Shown in pieces: positions 19,605 through 28,727 of a stretch of DNA of 64,000 nucleotides. The translations under genes were made by a program, and so were the position numbers. The stretch covers positions 1 to 64,000 of the forward strand of contig NZ_SNYN01000001.1 of NCBI RefSeq assembly GCF_004363075.1. The letters run 5' to 3'. Origin of the DNA: Actinorugispora endophytica. GTDB lineage: Bacteria; Actinomycetota; Actinomycetes; Streptosporangiales; Streptosporangiaceae. The notes under the pieces were generated by a model that ran no database searches, had not been told where the DNA came from, and saw nothing but the letters and a program-made list of their open reading frames with translations. The first letter of the stretch is position 1, and each line of letters begins with the position of its first letter.

Positions 19605-20126
19605 GTGTCTTTCAATATTCGCGAAGTCGTTCTGGAACTGGAGCGCCACGCGTCCGGGCAGGGCTGGGATCAGCCCGTCCGGGTGTACGCGCTGGTGCCG
19701 ACCTCCGATCTGCTGGAGCGGGAGCCGCACCTGGCGGACCTGCTCGGCGTCCAAGGGGACGTGAGCCCCGATGACCTGACCCCGGTCGAACAGGAGCCGC
19801 TGTCGGGTGACGTGCCCCTGGAGGACTCGCTGGGGCGGATCCTGTGGCCCGACACGGTGGCGGGCTGCGCGCTGGTGATGGAGCGGCTGGTCGTCAAGGG
19901 GTCCGACGAAACCCTGGACCCGCCCGAGCGCGGCGACGTGGGCGCGTGGGCCAGGGACCAGCCGGGCAGCGAGGAGATCCGGATGGTGGCGGGCGTGCTG
20001 CGCGACGGCGGCCGCTACTCGGCGCTGCGCATGCGCAGCCACGACGTGGACGACCAGGTCCTCAACGGGGAGGACCTCGTTCCCGGCCTGACCTCGGCCC
20101 TCGCCCTGACCTTCGAGGAGGAGTAG
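19605..20126 (+). CDS. PPA1309 family protein, function unknown
   Basis: A 173-aa soluble protein matching the actinobacterial PPA1309 family. Typical blocks are VYALVPTSDLL, LPLEDSLGRILWPDTVAGCALVMERL-like text and DGGRYSALRMRSHD. No catalytic motif or membrane segment is evident. GTG 19605 is used, with GGAG only 2 nt upstream, so translation may be weak or leaderless. It converges with the PDZ/Lon-like gene across P element 1. Confidence 0.8.
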   Translation: MSFNIREVVLELERHASGQGWDQPVRVYALVPTSDLLEREPHLADLLGVQGDVSPDDLTPVEQEPLSGDVPLEDSLGRILWPDTVAGCALVMERLVVKGSDETLDPPERGDVGAWARDQPGSEEIRMVAGVLRDGGRYSALRMRSHDVDDQVLNGEDLVPGLTSALALTFEEE

Positions 20127-20142
20127 CCAGCCCTCCGTCCTT

Positions 20143-20210
20143 CCCGCTGATCCTGACCTTTCCGGGACCTCCGAGGCGGCCGAGGCCCCGGAAAGGTCAG
20201 GATCAGCGGG
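20143..20210. repeat. P element 1, perfect 24-bp-stem palindrome
   Basis: Arms at 20143-20166 and 20187-20210 are perfectly complementary over 24 bp (starting CCCGCTGATCCTGACCTTTC), with a 20-nt loop. It lies between the converging PPA1309 and PDZ/Lon genes, and related palindromes sit at 30347, 40181, 56416 and 62492. Probably a bidirectional terminator; no T tract. Confidence 0.85.
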
Positions 20211-20226
20211 CTTCGGACGCGGGACG

Positions 20227-21273
20227 CTAGCAGCGGGGCAGGTCCTCCAGGCCGTCGCCGGTGCGGACGGCGTCCAGCGCGGTGACGGCGTCGGTGAGCG
20301 TGGCCACCTTGAACACCTCGATCTCACCGGTCACGGCCGACTCGAAGGTCTGGTCGCAACTGTCCGCGGCGACCAGGAAGTACTCGGCGCCCTCGCGCTT
20401 GGCGCTGACCATCTTCTGCTGGACGCCGCTGACTCCGCCGACGTTGCCCTCGACGTCGATGGTTCCGCTGCCCGCCACGTGGTGGCCGCCGGTGAGCCCT
20501 TCGGAGCTGAGCCGGTCCATGACGCCCAGCGCGAACATCATCCCCGCGCTGGGGCCGCCGATCTCGCCGACGCTGATGTCGACCTCGAAGGGGAAGGTCA
20601 TGTCGTCGCCGATCATGACCCCGATGAGGGGATCGCCCTCCTCGGACTCGACGGTGTCGATCTCGGCCTCCCGCTCCTCGCCGCCGCGCTCGTAGGTGAT
20701 CCGGACCGGGTCCCCGGGCTCCCGCTCCCTGACCGCGGCCACCGCCTCGCTCTTGTCCGCGACGGGATCGCCGTCGACCTCGAGGATGACGTCCTCCAGT
20801 TCGAGGACCCCCTCGGCGGGAAAGTCCTCGCTGACCCCCGCCACGATCGGGGTCGTCTCGTACTCGACGCCGAGTTCGTTGAGGGCCGCCGCGACCGCCG
20901 CGTTCTGGGAGTCGTCCATCTGGAGCGCCTGGGCCTGGCTGATCTCCTCGGGACTGCGGTCCGGCGGGAAGATCGCCTCCTCCGGAAGCACCGCCTGGCT
21001 GGGCGAGAGCCAGGCGCTCAGCGCGGTGAACAGGTCCACCCGCGAGTTGGGGCCGCCCGCGTACTGGACGGTGACCATGGAGAGCCCGCCGTCGTGCTCG
21101 TAGCTCTCGCGCCCCTCGATCCGGATGACCTCCTCGCCGTCGAACTCGTCGAGCGTGTTCAGGGCGAGGCCCGGAGAGGCCACCAGATAGGGCACGCGGA
21201 GGAACATCCCCCCGACCGCGAAGCCGACCAGGAGGACGGCGGACACGACCAGGGTCATCGCACGACGGAACAT
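20227..21273 (-). CDS. Membrane-anchored PDZ/Lon-like serine protease (YlbL type)
   Basis: 348 aa with an N-terminal membrane anchor (TLVVSAVLLVGFAVGGMF) and a central PDZ domain (about residues 150-200). A C-terminal Lon-type proteolytic domain carries the catalytic Ser in GGPSAGMMFALG and a Lys in QQKMVSAKREGAEYFLV. Family members cleave envelope proteins; the target here is unknown. Gene order with UPF0182 is conserved with M. tuberculosis. It lies 51 bp downstream of moaE on the same strand. Confidence 0.92.
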   Translation of the reverse strand: MFRRAMTLVVSAVLLVGFAVGGMFLRVPYLVASPGLALNTLDEFDGEEVIRIEGRESYEHDGGLSMVTVQYAGGPNSRVDLFTALSAWLSPSQAVLPEEAIFPPDRSPEEISQAQALQMDDSQNAAVAAALNELGVEYETTPIVAGVSEDFPAEGVLELEDVILEVDGDPVADKSEAVAAVREREPGDPVRITYERGGEEREAEIDTVESEEGDPLIGVMIGDDMTFPFEVDISVGEIGGPSAGMMFALGVMDRLSSEGLTGGHHVAGSGTIDVEGNVGGVSGVQQKMVSAKREGAEYFLVAADSCDQTFESAVTGEIEVFKVATLTDAVTALDAVRTGDGLEDLPRC

Positions 21274-21324
21274 GCGGGCAAGCCTACGACGCCCGGGTGC
21301 CCGAGGGGCACGCCCCCGCAGGGG

Positions 21325-21762
21325 TCAGCAGGCTCCCACCCATTCGGCTCCGCCTTCGGCGAACTCCTGGCGCTTCCAGATGGGGACCTCGGCCTTGATG
21401 TCGTCGATGAGCCTGCGGCAGGCGGCGAACGCCTCCTCGCGGTGCGAGGCGGAGGCGGCGACGACGACGGCGATGTCGCCGATCGCGAGGTCCCCGACCC
21501 GGTGCAGGGCCGCGACCCGGTGGACCGCCCGCCCCTCGCTCCCGGTGTCGGCGGCGACCTTCTCCATGACCTCGCGCATCCGGTCCGTCGCCGAAGGGTG
21601 CGCCGAGTAGGACAGCGCGGTCACGCCGCGGCCGTGGTCGTGGTCGCGGACGGTGCCGACGAAGAAGGCGGTGCCGCCGGCCTGGCCGTCGGCGACGGCC
21701 GAGACGACCTCGTCGACCGAGAGCGGGGTGTCGCGCACCCCGACGAGCATGATGGGTTCCAC
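21325..21762 (-). CDS. moaE: Molybdopterin synthase catalytic subunit MoaE
   Basis: A 145-aa MoaE. It transfers sulfur from thiocarboxylated MoaD to precursor Z during molybdenum cofactor synthesis. Signatures are GGTAFFVGTVRDHDHGR, LSYSAHPSATDRM, ALHRVGDLAIGDIAV and the lysine motif EVPIWKRQEF. GTG 21762 is chosen because TACGGT (21770-21775, minus strand) lies 7 nt upstream, fitting a leaderless start. No moaD lies beside it; the sulfur-carrier activase moeZ is 26 kb away. Confidence 0.92.
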   Translation of the reverse strand: MEPIMLVGVRDTPLSVDEVVSAVADGQAGGTAFFVGTVRDHDHGRGVTALSYSAHPSATDRMREVMEKVAADTGSEGRAVHRVAALHRVGDLAIGDIAVVVAASASHREEAFAACRRLIDDIKAEVPIWKRQEFAEGGAEWVGAC

Positions 21763-21844
21763 ACTCCCGACCGTATCAACCGGTCCCCGCCTTCGGGAGG
21801 GAACCCGGGAACCGCGCGGTCCGACACGCGGCGCCCTGCCCCGC

Positions 21845-22972
21845 CTACCCGTTCCTGCGCCGCTTGCGCAGGTGGTGCGCCGCGACCGCGGTGCCGATCG
21901 CGGCGACGGCGGCCCCGGCCCCGGCCGCCGCGGTGATCGTGACCTCCTTGCGGCCGAGGTTCCGCCCGACCAGGGCGTGCCTGCCGGAGCGGTACTCCAG
22001 GAGCGCGCGCAGCGCCCCGGCGTTGTCGTGGGCCGGGCGCCACCCGGCGTCACGCAGCGCCGCGCAGTCCACCACGCACGGGTAGACCAGGAACTTCAGC
22101 TCGCTGGCGGGCGCCGGGGTGATCCCGGCCCGGTGCAGCCGCTGGGTGGCCCCGAAGGCCAGGTTCGCGGGGAGCTCGAACGCGCGCAGCTGGGCGATCT
22201 CCTGGGCCTGCTCCTGGCCGAGGAAGCCGTCGCAGCCGACGGCGAGCGCACCGCCCTTGCCCTCGGTCCCGGTGTCGACCACGAACTCCAGCGCGCTGGC
22301 GAGGTCGTCGATGTGGCAGAACTGCCACGCCTGCTCGCACCCTTTGACGGTGAGCAGCCGGGGCGCGGAGAAGTGCCTGCTCAACAGGGTGTCCATGCCC
22401 GGGCCCACCAGCGGGGCGGGACGCACCACGGTCACCGACAGCCCCGGGTGGGCGCGGCGGGCCAGCGCCGCCAGTTCCTCGATCTCGACGAAGTCGCTGA
22501 CCATGCTGGTCCCGGCCTCACTCCGGAAGGGCAGGGTCTCGTCGAGCGGGACGGCGTTCCCGGGGTCCGCGCCGTAGACCATGGTGCTGGTGACGAGGAC
22601 GACGCGCGGGACCCGTTCGGCCGCGGCCGCGGTCAGCACGGTCTGCGCGGCCCGGATGTTGTGGGCGCGGCGCTCGCGCGAAGGGGTCTCCAGGGAGCGG
22701 TCGTCCGCGGTGTGCACGAGCACGTCCACCCCGGTCAGGCTTCCTGCCAGTCGCGGGTCGCACACGTCGGCGACACGCCAGACCGCGCCGTCGGCGTCGC
22801 CCCTTTGCGAGTCGATGGCGACGACTTTGGCCGCGCGGCCGGAACCCCCGCCCGCCAGCAGACGTTCCACCAGTATGCGACCAACGCCGGTGGCGGCACC
22901 CGTGACCGCGACGACCAGCCCTTCGGCGGGGTGGCTGTGCTGTGGGCGAACCTGGCCAGATCGAGTACTCAC
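21845..22972 (-). CDS. NAD(P)-dependent epimerase/dehydratase-like (extended SDR) with C-terminal membrane helix
   Basis: 375 aa. An N-terminal Rossmann motif VAVTGAATGVGRIL and Asp in VAIDSQRG suggest NAD-type binding. The active-site region TSTMVYG holds Tyr, but the usual YxxxK lysine is not clear (VSDFVEIEEL), so catalysis is uncertain. The C-terminal ~35 residues form a membrane helix followed by a basic tail (HHLRKRRRNG), suggesting tail anchoring. It diverges from the DUF2342 gene by about 60 bp. Confidence 0.75.
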   Translation of the reverse strand: MSTRSGQVRPQHSHPAEGLVVAVTGAATGVGRILVERLLAGGGSGRAAKVVAIDSQRGDADGAVWRVADVCDPRLAGSLTGVDVLVHTADDRSLETPSRERRAHNIRAAQTVLTAAAAERVPRVVLVTSTMVYGADPGNAVPLDETLPFRSEAGTSMVSDFVEIEELAALARRAHPGLSVTVVRPAPLVGPGMDTLLSRHFSAPRLLTVKGCEQAWQFCHIDDLASALEFVVDTGTEGKGGALAVGCDGFLGQEQAQEIAQLRAFELPANLAFGATQRLHRAGITPAPASELKFLVYPCVVDCAALRDAGWRPAHDNAGALRALLEYRSGRHALVGRNLGRKEVTITAAAGAGAAVAAIGTAVAAHHLRKRRRNG

Positions 22973-23033
22973 TCCGGGCGGCTCCCAGCTAACGTGACAG
23001 TGGAGACATTCCTATCCTGCCTGAGGTCTAATC

Positions 23034-24425
23034 GTGAGCGACCTTCCTTTTGGTTTCAGCATGTCGAACGACCCGGACGACGAGTCCGGCCGCCGGTCGG
23101 GCGACTCCGGCTCGGGAGCCGGGAAAGGCGGCTCAGGCGGCGACTTCCCGGAACCGCCGCCCGGCGGCTTCCCGTTCGGTGATCCCCAGCAGATGGCGCA
23201 GATGCTCCGCCAGTTCGCCGACATGATGTCCGCGCAGCCCGCCCCGGGCTCGGGACCGCAGTCCGGCGGCAGCGGCATCAACTGGGACGCCGCCAAGAAC
23301 ATCGCCCGGCACACGGTCTCCCAGCACGGCGACCCGAGCATCGGCCCCGCCGACCACGCGCACGTGCAGGAGGCCCTGCGGCTGGCCGATCTGTGGCTGA
23401 ACGAGGCCACCGCGCTGCCGTCCGGGCTGCACACGATGGAGGCGTGGAGCCGGTCCGAATGGGTCGAGAAGACCATGCCGACCTGGTCCAGGCTGTGCAA
23501 CCCGCTGACCGAGCGCATCGTGGAGTCCATGGGCCAGAACCTGCCGGGCGAGATGGCCGCGGTGGCCGGCCCGCTGCTGGGCGTGATCCGGCAGATGGGC
23601 GGGATGCTCGTCGGCCAGCAGGCCGGACAGGCCATCGGCGAACTGGCCAGGGAGGTGCTCGGATCGACCGACGTGGGGCTGCCGTTGGCCGGTGACGGCC
23701 GCGCGGCGCTGCTGCCCGAGGGCGTGCGGAACTTCGGCGGGGGCCTGGGCGTCCCGCTCGAGGAGGTCCGACTGTACCTGGCGGCGCGCGAGGCCGCCCA
23801 CCACCGGCTGTTCAGCCACGTGCCGTGGCTGCGCTCGCACGTCTTCAGCCTGGTCGAGGAGTACGCGCTCGGCATGTCCTTCGACATGAGCGGGCTCGAG
23901 GACAAGCTCGGCCGGATCGACGTCGGCAACCCCGAGGCACTGCAGGAGGCGCTGACGGGGGTCGAGGGCGAGGGCCTGTTCCAGACCGAGGACACCCCCC
24001 AGCAGAAGGCGTCGCTGGCGCGGCTGGAGACGGCCCTGGCGCTGATCGAGGGCTGGGTGTCCACCGTTGTGGACGCGGCCGTGTCCGAGCGGCTCCCGCA
24101 GGCCGCCGCGCTGAGCGAGGCACTGCGCAGGCGCCGGGCGTCCGGCGGCCCCGCCGAGCACACCTTCGCCACGCTGGTCGGCCTGGAGCTGCGGCCGCGC
24201 AGGCTGCGCGACGCCGCCGCCCTGTGGGAGGCGCTGGTCGCGGCGCGCGGGATCGACGGACGCGACGCCGTCTGGGAGCACCCCGACCTGATGCCGTCCG
24301 GTTCGGACCTGGACTCGCCCGACGACTTCGTCAACGGCCCGGGCGTCCCCGACGACCTGGACATCTCCCAGTTCACCGACGACCCCGGGCGCGGGGACGA
24401 CCAGGGCGACGGGAACGGCCGTTGA
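23034..24425 (+). CDS. Zincin-like protein, DUF2342 (Rv3195 family)
   Basis: 463 aa. An N-terminal Gly/Ser/Pro/Asp-rich segment leads to a large helical domain. Family blocks are INWDAAKNIARHTVSQ, MGQNLPGEMAAVAGPLLG and the putative metal-binding stretch AREAAHHRLFSHVPWLRSH. Usually described as a putative zinc-dependent metalloprotease; activity unproven. GTG 23034 has GAGG 7 nt upstream. Its last codons overlap the NUDIX start. The pair DUF2342-NUDIX is conserved in actinobacteria. Confidence 0.85.
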   Translation: MSDLPFGFSMSNDPDDESGRRSGDSGSGAGKGGSGGDFPEPPPGGFPFGDPQQMAQMLRQFADMMSAQPAPGSGPQSGGSGINWDAAKNIARHTVSQHGDPSIGPADHAHVQEALRLADLWLNEATALPSGLHTMEAWSRSEWVEKTMPTWSRLCNPLTERIVESMGQNLPGEMAAVAGPLLGVIRQMGGMLVGQQAGQAIGELAREVLGSTDVGLPLAGDGRAALLPEGVRNFGGGLGVPLEEVRLYLAAREAAHHRLFSHVPWLRSHVFSLVEEYALGMSFDMSGLEDKLGRIDVGNPEALQEALTGVEGEGLFQTEDTPQQKASLARLETALALIEGWVSTVVDAAVSERLPQAAALSEALRRRRASGGPAEHTFATLVGLELRPRRLRDAAALWEALVAARGIDGRDAVWEHPDLMPSGSDLDSPDDFVNGPGVPDDLDISQFTDDPGRGDDQGDGNGR

Positions 24426-25021
24426 GTCTGCGTTCCGACGCCCGCTCGGTACTGGAGTCCTGGACCGCGCCGGACCCCGCGCAGGAGGCGTTGCGCCGCG
24501 ACTACCTGACGTACCTCGACCGCCACCCGGACGCCATGTGGCGGTCCTGCCGGTCCGGCCACCTCACCGCGAGCGCGGCCGTCCTGGACCCTTCGGGCGA
24601 GCGCACGGTGCTGACCCTGCACGGCAGGATCAAGCTCTGGCTGCAACTGGGCGGGCACTGCGAGGAGGGCGACCCCTCCCTGGCCGCGGCGGCGCTGCGC
24701 GAGGCCACCGAGGAGTCGGGGATCACGGGTCTGCGGCTGCTGCCCGAACCGGTCCGGTTGGACCGGCACGCGGTGCCGTGCGGCGGCGGCTCCTGGCATC
24801 TGGACGTGCAGTACGCGGCGGTCGCCCCCGCCGGGGCCGAGCTCGTCCTGGACGCGGCCGAGTCCGACGACCTGGCCTGGTTCGACGTGCGGGAGCTCCC
24901 CGAGCCCTCCGACGACGCCTGCCGCGCCCTGGTCCACGCGGCCGCCCGGGCGGTCCGCGCCCTGGCACCCGGGGATCAGGCGGGCGAGGCCGTGTTGCGC
25001 AGGGCGAGCCGGTCCGGGTAG
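24422..25021 (+). CDS. NUDIX hydrolase
   Basis: 199 aa. The Nudix box is visible as LGGHCEEGDPSLAAAALREATEESGI. REATEESG is canonical, but the Glu expected eight residues before it is replaced (Asp-Pro); this GGHxExGD form is common in an actinobacterial subfamily. The substrate is unknown. TTG 24422 overlaps the DUF2342 stop as TTGA, implying coupling. The last 46 bp overlap the 3' end of the opposing DUF523 gene. Confidence 0.85.
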   Translation: MSLRSDARSVLESWTAPDPAQEALRRDYLTYLDRHPDAMWRSCRSGHLTASAAVLDPSGERTVLTLHGRIKLWLQLGGHCEEGDPSLAAAALREATEESGITGLRLLPEPVRLDRHAVPCGGGSWHLDVQYAAVAPAGAELVLDAAESDDLAWFDVRELPEPSDDACRALVHAAARAVRALAPGDQAGEAVLRRASRSG

Positions 25022-25956
25022 GGCTCCAGGTAGCTCTGCTCACGGACCCAGGCGACGCCCTCGGCCGCGCTGTGGTGGCGCAGCAGGCGCACGGGCAGGC
25101 ACAGCGGCAGGTGGCCCTCCTGGTAGCCGTCGATGGCGTCCAGGACGTCCTGCCGGCGCACGCCGTCCAGCAGCGGGCCGACCATCCCGAAGGCGTGCTG
25201 CAGGACGTTGACGTGCTTGCCGCGAGTGGCCCTGAGCGCCATGGCCTCGGAGAACGCGGCCGTGTACGCGTCCCGGACGGCTTCGGGGCCGTCCGTTCCG
25301 GCCCGCGCCGCGACGCGGCCGGTCCGTCGGTATCCGTCGGGTTCGTGGGCCATCAGCTGGAGCTTGTGGCGGGAGTGGAAGGCGACGAGGTCGCGCGGGC
25401 GCCAGTCGCCGGTGAAGAGGGCGCGCAGGCGGGCCCTGGCGAAGACCCGCTCCACGAAGTGCTCGCGCAGGCCCTCGTCGGAGAGCCTGCCCTGCTCCTC
25501 CACGGGCACTTCGGGGCAGAGCTCGGTGAGGCGGGCCGCGAAGACCCCGCGCCCCCTCCCGTCCACCCGCCGCCCGTCCTCGAAGACGGGCATCCCGAAC
25601 AGCCCGCAGCTGGGCGACCGGTTCTTCAGCACGTAGCCGTCGAGTTCGCGCAGTCCGGCCAGGTGCCGGTCCGCGACGGCGGCGAGGTCTCCGGTGTGGT
25701 CGGTCCCGCTCCTGGTGGCGACCGCCCTGGCCGCGCCCCCGACCCGGTTCAGCCGGAGCGTCTCGCGCGGCGCCCCCAGGCCGATCTCGGTCTCGGGGCA
25801 GACCGGCTTCCAGTCGACGTACCGGTCCAGCACCTCGGCGAGGAAGCGGTTCCTGGAGTGCCCGCCGTTGTAGCGGACCGGGGCGCCCAGCAGGCAGCTC
25901 GACACACCGACACGGGGACGCGTGCCGCCGGAGCGTTCCGACATCAGGGTACTCAT
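24976..25956 (-). CDS. DUF523-DUF1722 fusion protein
   Basis: 326 aa. The N-terminal DUF523 half has conserved cysteines (GVSSCLLGAPVRYNGGHSRN, VCPETEIGLGAPRE, KNRSPSCG), and the C-terminal half is DUF1722 (YbgA), ending LEPYPDRLALRN. Such proteins are often found beside photolyase genes, as here, where it diverges from the photolyase by about 150 bp. Its 3' end overlaps the NUDIX gene by 46 bp antisense. The biochemical role is unknown; DUF523 cysteines suggest a metal or Fe-S site. Confidence 0.88.
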   Translation of the reverse strand: MSTLMSERSGGTRPRVGVSSCLLGAPVRYNGGHSRNRFLAEVLDRYVDWKPVCPETEIGLGAPRETLRLNRVGGAARAVATRSGTDHTGDLAAVADRHLAGLRELDGYVLKNRSPSCGLFGMPVFEDGRRVDGRGRGVFAARLTELCPEVPVEEQGRLSDEGLREHFVERVFARARLRALFTGDWRPRDLVAFHSRHKLQLMAHEPDGYRRTGRVAARAGTDGPEAVRDAYTAAFSEAMALRATRGKHVNVLQHAFGMVGPLLDGVRRQDVLDAIDGYQEGHLPLCLPVRLLRHHSAAEGVAWVREQSYLEPYPDRLALRNTASPA

Positions 25957-26102
25957 ACCGACCGAATGCCCCTGAGCAGGGCGGTAAACCCCCCACCGGG
26001 TTTTCCACAGCCTCCGGAACCGGCTGGCGCGCGCCGTCGCCGTCCCTGTTCACTGGACGCGCAGGGCGCGGGAGCACCGTGCCCCCGTGGGGAGGAGCCC
26101 GC

Positions 26103-27410
26103 GTGTCCACGATCGTCGTCCTGTTCACCCGCGACCTTCGGCTGCACGACCACCCGGCGCTGCACGCCGCCGTCACCGGGGCCGAGCGGGTGGTGCCCCT
26201 GTTCGTGCTCGATCCGGCGGTACTGGGCGCCTGCGCGCGCAACCGGATCGCCTACCTGGTGGAGGCGCTGGCGGAGTTGCGCGCCGGGCTGCGCGGCCGC
26301 GGCGGCGACCTGGTGGTCCGCGAGGGGGACACGGTCGCCGAGACCACGAGGATCGCGGCCGAGACGGGTGCCGCGGCGGTGCACGTCAGCGGGGAGGTCG
26401 GCGCGTCGGCCGCCGCCCGGGAGCTGGACCTGGCCCGGGCGCTCGGAGGGCCGGGCGTCCGGCTGCGCGTCTTCCCGGGGGTGACGGTGGTGCCGCCCGG
26501 CGCGCTGACGCCCTCGGGCGGCGACCACTACCGGGTGTTCACCCCGTACCTGCGGGCCTGGGAGTCCGCCGCCTGGCGCGCGGCCCTGCCCGCCCCCGAC
26601 CGGGTCGCGATCCCCTCGACGGTGGCGGTGGGCCGCCTCCCCGGCCCCTCGCTCGCCGGCACGGGGACGGGGACGCTGTCCCCGGACCGGACGCGCGGCG
26701 GGGAGGACTCGGCCCGCGACCGCGTCCGCGCGTGGACGGCGTCGGCGCTGGCGGGGTACGAGGGCGTCCGCGACGACCTGTCCGGCGACCGCACCTCTCG
26801 GCTCAGCGGGCACCTGCGGTTCGGGTGCGTCTCACCGCTGGAACTGGCGCTGGTCGCGCGGAACCTGCCCGGCGGCACCGCGTTCCTGCGCCGACTGGCC
26901 TGGCGGGACTTCCACCACCAGGCGGCGCACGCCCGCCGCTGGGCGGACGACGCCGGCCACCGGCCTCGCGACACGGACCGGCGGACCGACGAAGACGGCT
27001 TCGCGGCCTGGTGCTCGGGAAGGACCGGCGCACCGGTCGTGGACGCGGGCATGCGCCAACTACTGAGGGAGGGGTTCATGCACAACCGCGCCCGGATGAT
27101 CACCGCGAACTACCTGACCCGGCTGCTGTCCGTGCCCTGGAGGCGCGGCGCCGACCACTTCCACTCGCTGCTGGTCGACGGCGACCTCGCGAACAACCAC
27201 GGCAACTGGCGGTGGATCGCGGGCACCGGCGACGACACCCGCTCCAACCGCCGGTTCAACCTGCTGCGCCAGGCCAGGCGCTTCGACCCGGACGGCTCCT
27301 ACGTGCGCCGCTACGTCCCCGAACTCCGCGGTATCAGCGGACCCGAGGTGCACACCCCACCGCTTCCGGCTCCCGGCGGCTACCCGCCGCCGCTGCTGCC
27401 GGAGCCGTGA
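26103..27410 (+). CDS. phr: Deoxyribodipyrimidine photolyase (cryptochrome/photolyase family)
   Basis: A 435-aa flavoprotein. N-terminal photolyase alpha/beta domain (VVLFTRDLRLHDHPALHAA), then the FAD domain with RLSGHLRFGCVSPLEL, FLRRLAWRDFHHQ, VDAGMRQLLREGFMHNRARM, LLVDGDLANNHGNWRWIAGTG and RFNLLRQARRFDPDG. This is a class I CPD-type pattern that repairs UV dimers in light. GTG 26103 follows GGGGAGGAG. The 3' end overlaps the opposing DUF2064-like gene by 31 bp. Confidence 0.94.
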   Translation: MSTIVVLFTRDLRLHDHPALHAAVTGAERVVPLFVLDPAVLGACARNRIAYLVEALAELRAGLRGRGGDLVVREGDTVAETTRIAAETGAAAVHVSGEVGASAAARELDLARALGGPGVRLRVFPGVTVVPPGALTPSGGDHYRVFTPYLRAWESAAWRAALPAPDRVAIPSTVAVGRLPGPSLAGTGTGTLSPDRTRGGEDSARDRVRAWTASALAGYEGVRDDLSGDRTSRLSGHLRFGCVSPLELALVARNLPGGTAFLRRLAWRDFHHQAAHARRWADDAGHRPRDTDRRTDEDGFAAWCSGRTGAPVVDAGMRQLLREGFMHNRARMITANYLTRLLSVPWRRGADHFHSLLVDGDLANNHGNWRWIAGTGDDTRSNRRFNLLRQARRFDPDGSYVRRYVPELRGISGPEVHTPPLPAPGGYPPPLLPEP

Positions 27411-28030
27411 GGCGCCCGTCCGGTGCCCCCGCGGGCGGAAAGCAGCATCCTGGTCGCCTCCCACCCCTCCAGACCTGGGTCGAGGGCGGCCAGGTCCCGG
27501 GGGTCGCGCAGGCGGTGCCAGCCCGGGACCGCGACCAGGGCCCGACGCGCGGGCCGGGCCGCGGTCAGCGCGCCCAGCGCGTCGGGGTCGTCCAGGGACG
27601 CGGCGCCGATCCAGTCCGGAAGGGGCAGCCGCGCGGCCAGCGCGACCAGGCCGCCACCGAACGCCGGACAGGCCGCGGCCTCGGCCGTGCCCAGCGCGCG
27701 GAAGAGCTTCCCGACCAGGAGCGGCGGCAGGTCCGGGGCGTCCGCGGCGAGGACCACGGCCTGTCGGGCGCCCTGTCCGGCGAGCATGCCGAAGGCGTCC
27801 CGGAGCGGGGACGGGCCCCGCACGGTGCGAACCGGGGTGCCCGGCCAGGTGAGCTCGGCGATCCGTTCCGCGAGCTCCGCGTCCCCGTCGACCGCGAACG
27901 CGGCCTCGCACAGCTCGAGGCCGGCGACGACCTCGTAGACGTCCTCCGCGAGGGCGAGGGAGAACACCGCCGGATCGACCCCGGGCGGACACGCCCCGGG
28001 CGGGTCGGACGTGACGAGTACAGCCGCCAT
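27380..28030 (-). CDS. DUF2064-like (glycosyltransferase/NTP-transferase fold) protein
   Basis: 216 aa. VVLAADAPDLPPLLVGKLFRAL resembles the GDxPdlP block of DUF2064/CofC-like nucleotidyltransferase-fold proteins, preceded by LRDAFGMLAGQGARQ. Other family motifs are weak, so the call is tentative. ATG 28030 is preceded by GGAG; 28069 is an alternative. The Gly/Ser-rich C-terminus is encoded in the 31-bp antisense overlap with the photolyase gene. Confidence 0.55.
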   Translation of the reverse strand: MAAVLVTSDPPGACPPGVDPAVFSLALAEDVYEVVAGLELCEAAFAVDGDAELAERIAELTWPGTPVRTVRGPSPLRDAFGMLAGQGARQAVVLAADAPDLPPLLVGKLFRALGTAEAAACPAFGGGLVALAARLPLPDWIGAASLDDPDALGALTAARPARRALVAVPGWHRLRDPRDLAALDPGLEGWEATRMLLSARGGTGRAPHGSGSSGGG

Positions 28031-28181
28031 ACGCTCCACGCCGGACTCCCCTGCGCTCCCACCACTCACCCGCTGCCGTTCCCGACGTTAGCGCCCGGGA
28101 CGGGGCGGACATGCCGCGGCGCCGGCGCCGAACCGGCGGGCACGAGCCCGAGCCGGTCCGGCAGGCGGACCTCTCCCCGGG

Positions 28182-28727
28182 TCAGTGGCCTTCCCCGTCC
28201 GTCAGCTCACCGTGGCCTTCGGCGTTCAGACGGGGGGCGGCACTGACGCCTTCCAGGTAGCCGCGGGCCCGCTCGGTCTTGGGGTAGCGGTTCGCGAGTT
28301 CCCAGAACTCGTGTCCGTGTCCGGGCACGATGAGGTGCACGAGTTCGTGGATGAGCACGTAGTCCACGACCCAGCTGGGCATCCCCGAGAGCCTGCGTGA
28401 GAGACGGATCGATCCGTCTTCGGGGGTGCACGAGCCCCAGCGGGTGTTCTGGTTGTCCACCCACCTCACGCTGGCCGGGCGGACCTGTCCGTCCAGGTAG
28501 CGGTCGGCGAGCTCCACCGCCCGGGCCTGGAGCGCGTCGTCACTGGGGCGGCGGCGCTCCTCGCGTGCCCGGAGCCGCCCGAGCATGCGGTCGACCCAGT
28601 GCTGCTCTTCGGCGCGGGAGAAGTTCGCGGGCACGAGAATGACTGTTTTGTCCCCGTCGCGATAGGCCGAGACGGTCCGCCGGCGACGGGAACTCCGGCG
28701 CACCTCGACTCTCGGATCCGGCGGCAC
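28182..28727 (-). CDS. YgjP-like metallopeptidase (DUF45/M48 fold)
   Basis: 181 aa. The metal-binding motif HELVHLIVPGHGHEFW (HExxH plus downstream His and a family Phe/Trp) and RWVDNQNTRWGSCTPEDGSIRLS identify the YgjP/DUF45 family, which belongs to the zincin-like peptidases. GTG 28727 is chosen because TACCTT (28734-28739, minus strand) lies 6 nt upstream, fitting a leaderless start; ATG 28784 would add 19 residues without a Shine-Dalgarno. It diverges from the ABC1 kinase gene. Confidence 0.88.
   Translation of the reverse strand: MPPDPRVEVRRSSRRRRTVSAYRDGDKTVILVPANFSRAEEQHWVDRMLGRLRAREERRRPSDDALQARAVELADRYLDGQVRPASVRWVDNQNTRWGSCTPEDGSIRLSRRLSGMPSWVVDYVLIHELVHLIVPGHGHEFWELANRYPKTERARGYLEGVSAAPRLNAEGHGELTDGEGH

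Noticed and set aside
16969-19764. 931-codon plus-strand frame antisense to the UPF0182 gene
   Set aside because: Composition (His/Val/Arg/Gly/Asp-rich, no motif) is the typical antisense shadow in high-GC DNA; the minus-strand frame has clear membrane helices and family motifs.
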